From positions 1,426,001 to 1,490,000 of the forward strand of contig NZ_CP007509.1 of the NCBI RefSeq assembly GCF_000661915.1: a DNA stretch of 64,000 bases. Direction: 5' to 3'. A program made the translations under genes and the position numbers. Source of the DNA: Stutzerimonas decontaminans (GTDB lineage Bacteria; Pseudomonadota; Gammaproteobacteria; Pseudomonadales; Pseudomonadaceae). The notes beneath the pieces are model-generated. The model saw nothing but the letters and a program-made list of their open reading frames with translations, did no database searches and had not been told where the DNA came from. Each line of letters opens with the position of its first letter. Position 1 is the stretch's first letter. Positions 1 to 9,200 of this stretch are shown here, in pieces.

Positions 1-1697
1 GCGTCGAGTGGGTGCAGATCGACGAGCCGATTCTTGCCCTCGACCTGCCGCAGGACTGGAAGAATGCCTTCGAACGCGCCTACAACCTGCTGCAGCGGGC
101 CCCGCTGAAGAAGCTGGTCGCCACCTACTTTGGCGGGTTGGAGGACAACCTCAGCCTGGCCGCCGCGCTGCCGGTGGACGGCCTGCATATCGATCTGGTG
201 CGTGCGCCGGAACAATACCCGCTGATTCTCGACTGGTTGCCGACCTACAAGGTGCTGTCACTGGGGCTCGTCAATGGACGCAACGTCTGGCGCTGCGATC
301 TGGACAAGGCCCTGGAAGTGGCACGACATGCCGCAGAGCGGCTGGGTGATCGTCTCTGGCTGGCGCCATCCTGCTCGCTGCTGCACAGCCCGGTGGACCT
401 TGGGCGGGAAGACCGACTCGATCATGAGCTGAAAGGCTGGCTGGCCTTTGCCGTACAGAAATGCGCTGAAGTGGCGACGCTGGCCCGCGCCATCGACGAT
501 CCGGCGAATGACGATGTGGTGGTCGAACTGGCACGCAGCCGTACCGTGCAGGCGGCACGTCAGCACTCGCCACGCATCCACAAGCCGCAGGTTCAGGCAC
601 GCCTGGACGCGATCCAGCCACAGGACAGCCAGCGCACGTCGGTGTTCGCCGCGCGAATCGAACAGCAGCGCGCGCGGCTCGATTTACCGGCGTTCCCGAC
701 CACGACTATCGGCTCGTTCCCGCAGACGCCGGCGATCCGCCTGGCGCGGCAGGCCTATAAGCAGGGCAGGCTGTCGCTTGGCGATTACACCGAGGCGATG
801 CAGGCCGAGATCCGCCATGCGGTGGCGGTGCAGGAGCAGATCGGCCTGGATGTGCTGGTGCATGGCGAAGCGGAGCGCAACGACATGGTCGAATACTTCG
901 CCGAGCAGCTCGATGGCTATGCCTTCACCCGTTTCGGCTGGGTGCAGAGCTATGGATCGCGTTGCGTGAAACCGGCGGTGATCTACGGCGACCTCAGCCG
1001 CCCGCAGCCGATGACCGTCGACTGGATTCGCTACGCCCAGCAGCAGACCGACCGCGTGATGAAGGGCATGCTCACCGGCCCGGTGACCATGCTGATGTGG
1101 TCGTTCGCTCGCGAGGACGTGTCGCGTGAGGTGCAGGCACGGCAGCTGGCGCTGGCGATCCGCGACGAGGTCTGCGATCTGGAAGCCGCCGGCATCCGCA
1201 TCATCCAGATCGACGAGGCAGCGTTTCGCGAGGGCTTGCCGCTGCGCCGCGCGCAGTGGCAACACTATCTGGACTGGGCGGTCGAGGCGTTCCGTCTGTG
1301 CGCCAGTGGCGTGCGTGACGAGACGCAGATCCACACGCACATGTGCTACAGCGAGTTCAACGACGTCATCGAGTCCATCGCGGCGATGGATGCCGATGTC
1401 ATCACCATCGAGACCTCGCGTTCGCAGATGGAGCTGCTCGAAGCCTTCCGCGCCTTCGACTATCCCAACGATATCGGCCCGGGGGTCTACGATATCCACT
1501 CGCCACGCGTGCCGGATACCGCCGAAATGGTGCAGCTGCTGGAGAAGGCCGCCGAGTGCATCCCTGCCGAGCGGCTCTGGGTGAACCCTGATTGCGGGCT
1601 GAAGACCCGCGGCTGGCCGGAGACCGAGGCGGCGCTGGTGAACATGGTGGCCGCGGCCCGTCAGCTGCGTGCGTCGCGCAACGCCAAGGTCGCCTGA
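1..1697 (+). CDS. metE: Cobalamin-independent methionine synthase, 3' part
   Basis: 5-methyltetrahydropteroyltriglutamate-homocysteine methyltransferase, the last step of methionine synthesis without vitamin B12. The reading frame is open from base 3, so the 5' end lies outside the window; a GTG at 12 is only an internal valine (context WVQIDEP). The C-terminal catalytic barrel is complete: the zinc ligands His and Cys are in the HMC motif (about 1338-1346), and the last zinc Cys is in [10 protein letters not shown] near the end. The homocysteine-side motif [12 protein letters not shown] is also present. It converges with glpD across a GC hairpin. Confidence 0.97.
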   Translation, partial: VEWVQIDEPILALDLPQDWKNAFERAYNLLQRAPLKKLVATYFGGLEDNLSLAAALPVDGLHIDLVRAPEQYPLILDWLPTYKVLSLGLVNGRNVWRCDLDKALEVARHAAERLGDRLWLAPSCSLLHSPVDLGREDRLDHELKGWLAFAVQKCAEVATLARAIDDPANDDVVVELARSRTVQAARQHSPRIHKPQVQARLDAIQPQDSQRTSVFAARIEQQRARLDLPAFPTTTIGSFPQTPAIRLARQAYKQGRLSLGDYTEAMQAEIRHAVAVQEQIGLDVLVHGEAERNDMVEYFAEQLDGYAFTRFGWVQSYGSRCVKPAVIYGDLSRPQPMTVDWIRYAQQQTDRVMKGMLTGPVTMLMWSFAREDVSREVQARQLALAIRDEVCDLEAAGIRIIQIDEAAFREGLPLRRAQWQHYLDWAVEAFRLCASGVRDETQIHTHMCYSEFNDVIESIAAMDADVITIETSRSQMELLEAFRAFDYPNDIGPGVYDIHSPRVPDTAEMVQLLEKAAECIPAERLWVNPDCGLKTRGWPETEAALVNMVAAARQLRASRNAKVA

Positions 1698-1707
1698 GGT
1701 CGACGCG

Positions 1708-1737
1708 GGCGCAGCGCTCCAGTGCGGGCGCTGCGCC
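1708..1737. terminator. Hairpin between convergent metE and glpD
   Basis: Perfect 10-bp inverted repeat (GGCGCAGCGC at 1708-1717, complement at 1728-1737) with a 10-nt loop, in the 48-bp gap between two convergent genes. There is no clear T tract, so it may act as a bidirectional or Rho-assisted terminator. Confidence 0.5.
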
Positions 1738-1745
1738 GTGGTGCG

Positions 1746-3290
1746 TCAGCCCTGGGCGACGTGGTCGAAGTGGGGCAGTCGCTCGGCGGTTCGGCTGTCC
1801 AGGTACAGCTGGAGAAGCGCGACCTCCGCGGGTTGCATGAACAGGCCGAGCTTGGTGCGGCGCCAGAGGATGTCTTCTGCCGTCTGCGCCCATTCCTCGA
1901 CCATCAGGTAGTCCACCTCGCGCGCGTGCAGGCCGGCGCCAAAACACTCGCCAAGGTCGTGCAGTGAATCGGTGCCCTTGAGCAGCAGCCAGCTGCGGCT
2001 GCCGTAGGTGCGTGCCCAGCGTCGGGCAATCGGACCGGGCAGCCACGGGTAGCTGGCGCAGAGGGCATGGGCCAGCGCTGATGGCTCCTCCAGGTGCTCA
2101 CCGCCAGGCAGCGCCGCGTCGTGGGTCCAGGGTCTTTTCATTTCGGGAAACAGCGTCGTTAGCTGCGCCAGTGCCGCTTCGGCGAGCTTGCGATAGGTGG
2201 TCAGCTTGCCGCCGAATACCGAGAGCAACGGCCCCTCGCCGGGGCTGTCGCTGAGCGTCAGCGTGTAGTCGCGGGTGATAGCCGAGGGCTGGTCTGACTC
2301 GTCATCGCACAGCGGCCTGACGCCTGCATAGCTGTAGCGGATGTCGGTGCGGCTCAGCTGATGCTTGAAGTGCGTGTTGACGATGGCTAGCAGGTAATCG
2401 ATCTCGTCATCGGTAATCCGCACCTGGGTCGGGTCGCCGTGGTACTCGTGGTCGGTGGTGCCGATCAGGCTGAACTGCCCAAGGTACGGCGTGACGAATA
2501 CGATGCGCCGATCCTCGTTCTGCAGGATGCAGGCGTGATCACCCTCGTAGAGTTTCGGCACGATGATATGGCTGCCCTGGATCAGGCGCATGCCGTGAGG
2601 CGAGGTCTGCCGCAGTTGCTCCTGGATGAACGAGGCCACCCAAGGGCCGGTCGCGTTGACCAAGGCGCGGGCGCGGATCGAAAAGCGGCTGCCATCCTGG
2701 CGCTCCAGATGCAGGTGCCAGAGCGCCTTGCTGCTGCGCGCGCTGACGCAGCGAGTGCGGGTGTGGATATGTGCGCCCAGCTCGCGTGCGGCCATGGCAT
2801 TGAGTACCACCAGCCGCGCGTCGTCGACCCAGCAATCGGAATATTCGAAGCCGTGGGTGATTTCGTCTTTCAGCGGGCTGTCGGCACCGAAACGCAGGCT
2901 GCGCGAACCACCGAGCTTTTCGCGTTTGCCGAGGTGATCGTAAAGAAACAGCCCGGTGCGGATCATCCACGACGGCCGCAGATGCGGACGGTAGGGCAGC
3001 ACGAAGCGCAGTGGGGTGATGATGTGCGGCGCCTTGGCCAGCAACACTTCGCGCTCGGCCAGCGCTTCGCGAACCAGGCGCAACTCGTAATGTTCGAGGT
3101 AGCGCAGCCCACCGTGCACCAGCTTGCTGCTGGCGGAAGAGGTGTGTTCTGCCAGGTCGCCCTGTTCGCAGAGAAACACCGACAGGCCGCGCCCGGCGGC
3201 ATCCGCGGCGATCCCTGCGCCATTGATACCGCCGCCCACCACGGCCAGGTCGTAGACTTCCGCGAGCGGTGCAAGAAGAGGATGATTCAT
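1746..3290 (-). CDS. glpD: Aerobic glycerol-3-phosphate dehydrogenase
   Basis: FAD-dependent enzyme of the inner membrane face that oxidises sn-glycerol-3-phosphate to dihydroxyacetone phosphate and feeds electrons to quinone. 514 residues, the normal family length. The N-terminal FAD dinucleotide motif GGGINGAG lies at residues 19-26, followed by the family signature SSASSKLVHGGLRYLE. The C-terminal DAO_C helical domain is present. No other glp gene (glpF, glpK, glpR) is adjacent in the window. It is divergent from ybaK, with about 70 bp between the starts. Confidence 0.96.
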   Translation of the reverse strand: MNHPLLAPLAEVYDLAVVGGGINGAGIAADAAGRGLSVFLCEQGDLAEHTSSASSKLVHGGLRYLEHYELRLVREALAEREVLLAKAPHIITPLRFVLPYRPHLRPSWMIRTGLFLYDHLGKREKLGGSRSLRFGADSPLKDEITHGFEYSDCWVDDARLVVLNAMAARELGAHIHTRTRCVSARSSKALWHLHLERQDGSRFSIRARALVNATGPWVASFIQEQLRQTSPHGMRLIQGSHIIVPKLYEGDHACILQNEDRRIVFVTPYLGQFSLIGTTDHEYHGDPTQVRITDDEIDYLLAIVNTHFKHQLSRTDIRYSYAGVRPLCDDESDQPSAITRDYTLTLSDSPGEGPLLSVFGGKLTTYRKLAEAALAQLTTLFPEMKRPWTHDAALPGGEHLEEPSALAHALCASYPWLPGPIARRWARTYGSRSWLLLKGTDSLHDLGECFGAGLHAREVDYLMVEEWAQTAEDILWRRTKLGLFMQPAEVALLQLYLDSRTAERLPHFDHVAQG

Positions 3291-3362
3291 GGGCGCTTAT
3301 AACTACCGATTCTTTGTTGCGTTACGTTACCGCCATTCATTAACCAATAGCACTACAAAGCC

Positions 3363-3833
3363 ATGACACCTGCCATCGACCTGTTGAAAAAAGCCCGCGC
3401 CGAACATGCCGTACACAGCTACGAGCACGATCCGAAATCCGCTTCCTACGGTCTGGAAGCAGCGGAAAAGCTCGGGCTGGAGCCGGCGCGGGTATTCAAG
3501 ACGCTGCTCGCTTGCAGCGAGAAGAACGAGCTGCTGGTCGCCGTGGTGCCTGTCGCCGGCACCCTGGATCTCAAGGCGCTGGCTCAGGCGGCCGGCGTGA
3601 AGAAGGTCGAGATGGCAGACCCTATGGCTGCCCAGCGGGCTACCGGCTATCTGGTCGGAGGTATCAGTCCGCTGGGGCAGAAGAAGCGTCTGCGTACCTT
3701 TATCGACAGTTCCGCACAGGCGCAGCCGAGCATCTATGTGAGCGCCGGGCGTCGTGGGCTGGAAGTAGAGCTGGCGCCCGCGCTCCTGGCCGAGCACACC
3801 AACGCGCTATTCGCTGCGATCGGGCGTGGCTGA
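3363..3833 (+). CDS. ybaK: Cys-tRNA(Pro)/Cys-tRNA(Cys) deacylase YbaK
   Basis: Free-standing editing protein of the YbaK/EbsC family, 156 residues, which hydrolyses Cys-tRNA(Pro) formed by mischarging by prolyl-tRNA synthetase. The sequence is a single YbaK/INS-like domain (VFKTLLA, VVPVAGTLDLKALA, GGISPLGQKKRL motifs). The same window carries proS (27963-29678, minus), whose own INS domain handles Ala-tRNA(Pro), so the two editing activities complement each other. It stands alone, divergent from glpD. Confidence 0.93.
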   Translation: MTPAIDLLKKARAEHAVHSYEHDPKSASYGLEAAEKLGLEPARVFKTLLACSEKNELLVAVVPVAGTLDLKALAQAAGVKKVEMADPMAAQRATGYLVGGISPLGQKKRLRTFIDSSAQAQPSIYVSAGRRGLEVELAPALLAEHTNALFAAIGRG

Positions 3834-3930
3834 AAAAAGCTGGTGCGCATATCGGGCGCAGCCCGCCTGATTGGTTCAGTCGGCGAGAGGCAAGTCTTTT
3901 CTTCGCATACTGTGATGGCATCGAGCTATA

Positions 3931-5049
3931 TTGAGTGCTTCGCGGGTCGCCAAAACGAGATCTTTCTTGAATTCATCCGTGGTTGCGAGGCCAGGCCCTT
4001 CCTTCGCGGTGCGCGCCTTTTTCCCCCGGGCCATTGGACTGGCGGTCGGTTTCATCTGCGTGGCCGCCGTATTACTGGACGGGAAAACATCCGCGTGGGT
4101 ATGGGGGCTGCTGGTCGGCTTCTGTTTCGTCTGGCCATTGCTGGCGCTAGGCCTGTCCCGCCGTGCACGTTCGGCGACGCTTAGCGAGCGTCGATTCGTC
4201 TTGTTCGACTCGCTGATGGGTGGTTTCTGGGTCGCCACGATGGGGTTCAACGTACTGCCTTCGGCGGTGCTGATTTCGATGATGGCCATGAACAACACCG
4301 CGACCGGCGGTGCGCGCTTCGTTCTGCTTGGCCTGGTGGCCCAGGCCGCCGGGGCGGCCCTTTCAGTGCTGGTGCTGGGCTTCGAGTTTTCGCCACAGAC
4401 CAGCCAGCTGCAGATGTATGCCTGCCTGCCGATGCTCATCGTGCACCCGCTCACCATCGGTATGGTGCTCTATCGCCTGGCTTATCAGCTGGGTGAGAAC
4501 AAGCGGGCACTGCGCAGTCTGAGCCGTGCTGACAGCCTGACCGGGCTGTTCAACCGCGGCTACTGGAACGAGTTGTTGCAGCTGGAGTTCTCTCATTGCA
4601 AGACAACCGGCGGTGTTGCCAGTCTCGCGTTGATCGATCTGGACAACTTCAAGCTGGTCAACGACCGTCATGGGCATGTAGTCGGTGATGAGCTGCTGCG
4701 CCAAGTCGGCCAATGCATCCGGCGCAACTTGCGCGCCGCTGACATGCCGGGACGTTACGGTGGAGATGAATTCTGCGTGGTGCTGCCCGGCGCGCGTGGG
4801 CAGGACGCATGGGAAGTGCTCGAGCGGCTGCGCTCGGAAATTGCCGGGCTGGACTTTCCGCTAGCGCCAAAGCTGAGCGCCAGCCTGAGCATCGGCATTG
4901 CGGAGTGCGAGCCGAGCATGCACGACGTGCTCGCCTGGGTGCAGGCGGCGGACTTGGCGCTATACGACGCCAAGCGCCTCGGTCGCAACCGGATATCGCT
5001 GGCCCAACCTATGAAGCACGAGGATGCTGCGGCTGTTGTTGCCGACTGA
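3931..5049 (+). CDS. Diguanylate cyclase with MASE2 membrane sensor domain
   Basis: Predicted c-di-GMP synthase, 372 residues from a TTG start; other starts in the first 20 codons are possible because no strong ribosome site decides. Residues about 29-188 form a hydrophobic MASE2-type domain (FFPRAIGLAVG, FDSLMGGFW, GFNVLPS), as in AdrA/DgcC. The GGDEF domain starts at RADSLTGLFNR (about 199). The active-site motif RYGGDEF is intact at 275-281, and an RAAD allosteric I-site sits five residues before GGDEF (268-271), so it is probably active and product-inhibited. The signal it senses cannot be deduced. Confidence 0.9.
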   Translation: MSASRVAKTRSFLNSSVVARPGPSFAVRAFFPRAIGLAVGFICVAAVLLDGKTSAWVWGLLVGFCFVWPLLALGLSRRARSATLSERRFVLFDSLMGGFWVATMGFNVLPSAVLISMMAMNNTATGGARFVLLGLVAQAAGAALSVLVLGFEFSPQTSQLQMYACLPMLIVHPLTIGMVLYRLAYQLGENKRALRSLSRADSLTGLFNRGYWNELLQLEFSHCKTTGGVASLALIDLDNFKLVNDRHGHVVGDELLRQVGQCIRRNLRAADMPGRYGGDEFCVVLPGARGQDAWEVLERLRSEIAGLDFPLAPKLSASLSIGIAECEPSMHDVLAWVQAADLALYDAKRLGRNRISLAQPMKHEDAAAVVAD

Positions 5050-5088
5050 CGTCTGTTCAGCGGCAGAATAGCCGAGGCCAACCGCCGA

Positions 5089-5481
5089 CTAGGCCTGGTC
5101 GCGAATTTCCTCGAGCGCCGAGCGTTCGGCCTGGATTTCCGCAGCTGTGCGTATCCCCAGTCGGCGGAACACTGGCAGCGGGGGGCACCAGCCCTGCAGC
5201 GCGTGCTGTAGCAGAAATCCGCCAACGACCAGCGGAATGGCCAAGAACCTGCGGCTTGCGGTCAGGCCAAGCGCTGATCCGGCAACGATCAGCGTCGCCG
5301 CATTCGCTTCCAAGGTGCGCTCGATGTCCCATTCCTTATCCAGCTCCGCCAAGCGCCGCTCGATCAGCTGCGGGTTCTGCCGGTGGTAATCCACCGAGCG
5401 CTGGGTGCGCATGCGTATCTGCTGATTGACGCGTTCGTCGGTGTGCGCGGGGACTCTATTCACGGTCGAGGGCAGTGCCAT
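5089..5481 (-). CDS. DUF2892-type small inner-membrane protein
   Basis: 130-residue protein with a hydrophilic N-terminal third, then two closely spaced hydrophobic stretches around ATLIVAGSALGL and FLAIPLVVGGFLLQ. The conserved ending HALQGWCPPLPVFRRLG is typical of the YgaP-like DUF2892 family, which in other proteins is often fused to rhodanese domains. No rhodanese part is present here. The start follows a good GGAGGTGAT ribosome site. Function unknown. Confidence 0.8.
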   Translation of the reverse strand: MALPSTVNRVPAHTDERVNQQIRMRTQRSVDYHRQNPQLIERRLAELDKEWDIERTLEANAATLIVAGSALGLTASRRFLAIPLVVGGFLLQHALQGWCPPLPVFRRLGIRTAAEIQAERSALEEIRDQA

Positions 5482-5560
5482 GTAATCACCTCCTTTCGCA
5501 GTGTCGTCTCGAATGACTTCAGTGCATTAGGTGGCGATCAGCATGCCTCGTTCAATCAGG

Positions 5561-6088
5561 TCAGGCGCTGATCCGCTGCAGCAGCGTCTCGGCGTCAGCC
5601 GCGCCCATCATGCGTGCAGCAGCCAGCGCCGTCGCACCGCTGGCGTCGCTGGCCAGTGGGTCGGCGCCCTGACTGGCGAGGTATTCGATAATCGCCGTAC
5701 GGTTGAACATGGCTGCCATCATCAGCGCGGTCTTGCCGTCCTCGCAGCGGCCTTCCACGTCAGCGCCGTGTTCGAGCAGCAGCTTGATCATCGCCAGGTC
5801 ACCCTTGAAGGCTGCTCCAGCAAGTGGCGAATGCCCACGGCGGTTGCGTAGCTGCGGATCGGCACCGTGCTCGAGCAGTATCCGGCTGGCGACGATATGG
5901 CCGTGGTAACTGGCCAGCATGAGCAGGCTGTCGCCCGCGTGGTTGCACAGGTTGGCGGGCATGCCCTGGTCCAGAAGCTCGCCAAGGCGTGCGCCATCGC
6001 CATTGCGCGCGCAATCGAATACCTGCTCGGCGAAGGCGAGGGTGGCGTCATCCAGTTCGGGTAGTGGCTCTGTCGGGTGCGACATCAT
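5561..6088 (-). CDS. Ankyrin-repeat protein
   Basis: 175 residues from the first ATG of an ATGATG pair preceded by GGAGA; the longer frame starting at 6169 lacks a ribosome site. Four or five ankyrin repeats are visible (GDSLLMLASYHGHIVASRILLEHGAD, cut here to its core LLEHGAD; GHSPLAGAAFKGD; GKTALMMAAMFNR; GATALAAARMMG). There is no signal peptide, so it is probably cytoplasmic. Such proteins bind partners; the partner is not evident from the neighbours. Confidence 0.88.
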   Translation of the reverse strand: MMSHPTEPLPELDDATLAFAEQVFDCARNGDGARLGELLDQGMPANLCNHAGDSLLMLASYHGHIVASRILLEHGADPQLRNRRGHSPLAGAAFKGDLAMIKLLLEHGADVEGRCEDGKTALMMAAMFNRTAIIEYLASQGADPLASDASGATALAAARMMGAADAETLLQRISA

Positions 6089-6335
6089 GATTCTCCGTGC
6101 GTAGCCTGGCGGCTTGGTTTGCCGACTCGTGCGCCATTTTCCGAGCGACGAACAAGCGGTGCCAGCCAACCCTTTCTATGTCGCGGATAGTGGTTCTATA
6201 TGCGGGCCGTAGCGGGAGCCGCGATTTGCGGCACTTTTGCCGGTCGTGGCTTGGTGCGGGTTTCCAGTTCTGGTCTACGCGTGACCTTGTCGGATATGGC
6301 AGTATCAGCCGCCCCGCGACTCGATCGGCCGAAGC

Positions 6336-6566
6336 ATGAAACCCGAAGACCTCGAACGCCTGGTCACGCAGACGATGCCGTACGGCAAGTACAAAGGCCG
6401 GCTGATCGCCGACCTGCCTGGCCATTACCTCAACTGGTTTGCCCGCGTCGGCTTCCCGCCCGGCAGTCTCGGTCAGTTGCTCGCATTGATGCACGAGATC
6501 GATCACAACGGGCTGTCGGCGCTGCTGGAACCGTTACGCCGTCGCCACGGCTCGTCGCGCGGCTAG
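6336..6566 (+). CDS. DUF3820 family small protein
   Basis: 76 residues. The central MPYGKYKGRLIADLPGHYLNWF-type core (seen here as MPYGKYKG then LPGHYLNWF) is the hallmark of DUF3820, sometimes labelled putative quorum-sensing-regulated virulence factor in pseudomonads. The biochemical role is unknown. It is a single gene between two minus-strand genes. Confidence 0.82.
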   Translation: MKPEDLERLVTQTMPYGKYKGRLIADLPGHYLNWFARVGFPPGSLGQLLALMHEIDHNGLSALLEPLRRRHGSSRG

Positions 6567-6593
6567 CACTCGGCGCAACGCAGGTCGCGGCCG

Positions 6594-7124
6594 CTACTGC
6601 TCGAGTTTATGGCGCAGGGCTTCCAGCGAAGGTGCTGCGTAGATACCCACTTCCACCGCAAGCTCCATCAGGCGCGGCACATCGCAGGTATAGACCAATA
6701 CTGCTTGCAGTTCGTCGTCCAGCGGCTCGCTGAAGTCCACCAGCACGTAGCCGCCTTTCTCGGGATAAAGGCTGCTCAGCTGCACCTGGATGCGATTCAG
6801 CGCCGTTAGTGGCTCGGTCTTGGCAAGCTGCTTGGGCTTCAGGACAAAGGTCACGCTGTCGCCGAAGGACGCGACGATTTCGTTGAACAGCGTCTGGTAA
6901 TCGTCCGCCTGGAACAGCACCGTCTCCGGCAGACTGCCCACCACGACCCATTCGCCCAGCGGGATCGGGAAGCTTTCGTCGTAAATGATGTCCGGATTGG
7001 CGTCGAGAAAAGCCTGCGGGTCAGCGTAGGCCTGGGAGGCTTCGTCAGCCACGCGGGCGATTTCCTCATCGGTCATGCAGCCCGAGCTGATGAGCGTGAT
7101 CAGTTCGGCAAGTTGAGCTTTCAT
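6594..7124 (-). CDS. Hypothetical acidic cytoplasmic protein
   Basis: 176 residues, no signal peptide or membrane segment. The sequence is regular and codon use matches the chromosome, which supports a real gene. I do not recognise a family; features are a helical N-terminus (MKAQLAELITLISSGCMTDE) and a mixed alpha/beta remainder. It ends 28 bp from the DUF3820 gene on the other strand. Confidence 0.75.
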   Translation of the reverse strand: MKAQLAELITLISSGCMTDEEIARVADEASQAYADPQAFLDANPDIIYDESFPIPLGEWVVVGSLPETVLFQADDYQTLFNEIVASFGDSVTFVLKPKQLAKTEPLTALNRIQVQLSSLYPEKGGYVLVDFSEPLDDELQAVLVYTCDVPRLMELAVEVGIYAAPSLEALRHKLEQ

Positions 7125-7375
7125 GGGCGATCCTGCGGTAGTGAGCGCGCAAGGATAACCAAGCTGATCGCATCGTGCGCGCCTGCCGGGCGCCCTGAGC
7201 AGACCGCTGCGTTAGGCATATGCAAAGCAGTTCTAAGCTTATTCTGTTTCTGGAGGATAGCGGCCGCGCTGTGTTAGCGTTCTGCATGCGACAAGCTGCC
7301 GCACAAGTATCAGAGCGTCGAAGCAAACGATGCCGGTGGGCGACAGCATAACTACAACAGCTGATGAGGCCTTTC

Positions 7376-8026
7376 ATGAAATTTACTCGCTGGCCCCTGG
7401 CCGGTGTGACTGCGTTGTTGGTGACGATGCAGGCACAGGCTGCCGATGGGCAAAAGATCTATGCGCAAGGGGGCGCCAACCCTGCGGCGATGGCGTGTGG
7501 CACATGCCATGGTGCGGATGCGATGGGGATGGCTGCGGCAGGTTTTCCGCGCCTGGCCGGGATCAACGCCGGTTATACCCGCAAGCAACTCGCCGACTTC
7601 CGCTCTGGGGCCAGAGCCAATCCGATCATGCAGCCGATTGCTGCATCACTGAGCGATGACGAAATCCAGGCAATCGCGGCGACGCTGGAGGCAATGCCTG
7701 CACCGTCGTACGCCGCTGTCGGTCGTGCGGAGAAAGCCGAGGGCGTTGGCGCCACGCTGGCGTTGCGTGGTGCGTGGGGGCGCAACATTCCTGAGTGCGT
7801 GGCCTGTCACGGCCCAGGCGGCCTGGGCGTGGGTGAGAGCTTCCCGCCTTTGGCCGGGCAGTCCGTGCAGTACCTCAGTGGCCAGCTCAATGCCTGGCGT
7901 CAGGGCACGCGTAAGAACGATCCGAACGATCTGATGGGTCATATCGCCCGCTCGATGAGCGACGCTGAGGTCCAGGCGGTATCCGAATACTTCGCCAGCC
8001 TGGCGCACAAGGGGGCCAGCCAATGA
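7376..8026 (+). CDS. tsdB: TsdB-like dihaem cytochrome c, electron acceptor of thiosulfate dehydrogenase
   Basis: Periplasmic c4-type cytochrome, 216 residues from the ATG at 7376, chosen because GAGG lies six bases before it and the product then begins with a clean signal peptide ending AQA. The upstream ATG at 7364 adds only four residues. Two haem sites: CGTCH at residues 41-45 and CVACH at 141-145, each followed by a candidate methionine ligand (MQP, MGH). It overlaps tsdA by 4 bp (ATGA). In P. stutzeri a TsdB of this type takes electrons from TsdA; that role is inferred here from order and family. Confidence 0.85.
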   Translation: MKFTRWPLAGVTALLVTMQAQAADGQKIYAQGGANPAAMACGTCHGADAMGMAAAGFPRLAGINAGYTRKQLADFRSGARANPIMQPIAASLSDDEIQAIAATLEAMPAPSYAAVGRAEKAEGVGATLALRGAWGRNIPECVACHGPGGLGVGESFPPLAGQSVQYLSGQLNAWRQGTRKNDPNDLMGHIARSMSDAEVQAVSEYFASLAHKGASQ

Positions 8027-8946
8027 ACACGCAGCTGATGCTCGGCCTGCTGGCCATGGCCGTTGGTGGCTCTCTGCATGCCGCCGATATCAAGATGGAC
8101 GATCAGTCGCAACTGACCCAGCAGAGCACCAAGGCCGCTGGCGAGCAATATTTCCAGCCCCCGAAGGAGAGTGAACTGCCAGCCAATGCTTTCGGCGAGC
8201 TCGTTCAGCAAGGCCGGGCGATTTTCGTTGACACGCAGAAATACGCAGCCGAGTACGTCGGCAATGGTATGAATTGCACCAATTGCCACATCGAACAGGG
8301 GCGCAAGGCCAATTCCGCACCGCTGTGGGGCGCCTACCCGATGTACCCCGCTTATCGGAAGAAGAACGACAAGGTCAACAGCTACGCCGAGCGGGTACAG
8401 GGGTGCTTCCAGTTCAGCATGAATGGCAAGCCGCCGGCCGCGGACAGTCATGTAATGAATGCGCTCACGGCCTATTCCTATTGGCTCTCCACCGGTGCTC
8501 CGACGGGCCAGGAGTTGCCGGGGCGGGCCTATCCTGAAATACCGCAGCCCAAGGGCGGTTTCGATATCGCCAAGGGCAAGCAGGTCTATGCCGAGCAATG
8601 CTCGATATGCCACGGCGACAACGGCCAGGGGCAAAAGGCGGGCGACCGGTATGTCTTTCCTCCGCTATGGGGCAAGGACTCGTTCAACTGGGGTGCAGGC
8701 ATGCATCGGATCAATACCGCGGCGGCATTCATCAAGGAGAGCATGCCGCTGGGCAAGGGCGGCTCCCTCAGTGACGACGATGCTTGGCATGTCGCGGCCT
8801 ATATGAACAGCCATGAGCGACCGCAGGACCCCCGGCTGGTCGAGGGTTCAGTGGAAAAGACGCGGGTTCGCTACCACGCCAACGATGGCGTCAACCTATA
8901 TGGTCAGGAGGTTGAGGGCGTCGTGCTCGGCCAGGGCATCAAGTAG
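8023..8946 (+). CDS. tsdA: Thiosulfate dehydrogenase (tetrathionate-forming) TsdA
   Basis: Dihaem cytochrome c that joins two thiosulfates to tetrathionate in the periplasm. 307 residues: signal peptide to about residue 20 (GGSLHAA), haem 1 CTNCH at 85-89 in the context VGNGMNCTNCHIEQGR, then the diagnostic cysteine in ERVQGCFQFSMNG (Cys128), which in this family is the unusual axial ligand of the catalytic haem. Haem 2 is CSICH at 193-197. Translationally coupled to tsdB. The family also has members that mainly reduce tetrathionate, so direction cannot be settled from sequence. Confidence 0.88.
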   Translation: MNTQLMLGLLAMAVGGSLHAADIKMDDQSQLTQQSTKAAGEQYFQPPKESELPANAFGELVQQGRAIFVDTQKYAAEYVGNGMNCTNCHIEQGRKANSAPLWGAYPMYPAYRKKNDKVNSYAERVQGCFQFSMNGKPPAADSHVMNALTAYSYWLSTGAPTGQELPGRAYPEIPQPKGGFDIAKGKQVYAEQCSICHGDNGQGQKAGDRYVFPPLWGKDSFNWGAGMHRINTAAAFIKESMPLGKGGSLSDDDAWHVAAYMNSHERPQDPRLVEGSVEKTRVRYHANDGVNLYGQEVEGVVLGQGIK

Positions 8947-8971
8947 AACTGACGAGTGACGTGTTTGAACG

Positions 8972-8999
8972 GAAGAGGGCGCCATTCGGCGCCCTCTTC
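8972..8999 (+). terminator. Intrinsic terminator of tsdBA
   Basis: Perfect 12-bp stem (GAAGAGGGCGCC / complement) with a 4-nt ATTC loop, 26 bp after the tsdA stop. The T run is short, but the stem is very strong. Confidence 0.8.
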
Positions 9000-9200
9000 A
9001 TATCTGGACCGGTCAGTCACGGATCAATAGGTCGAATGGATTAATTCCGCGTCCGGAATCAGCGCAATGTTACGGATTCTTTCAGCTTTTCATGCACAAT
9101 AGCCGCCATAAGAGGCGCTGGAATGATCGTGGCTGGCCGAGGCTCGTCGCTGCACCGTCCCAACGTCAGAACGATCAAGCCTAATTCGAGAGGAACGACT

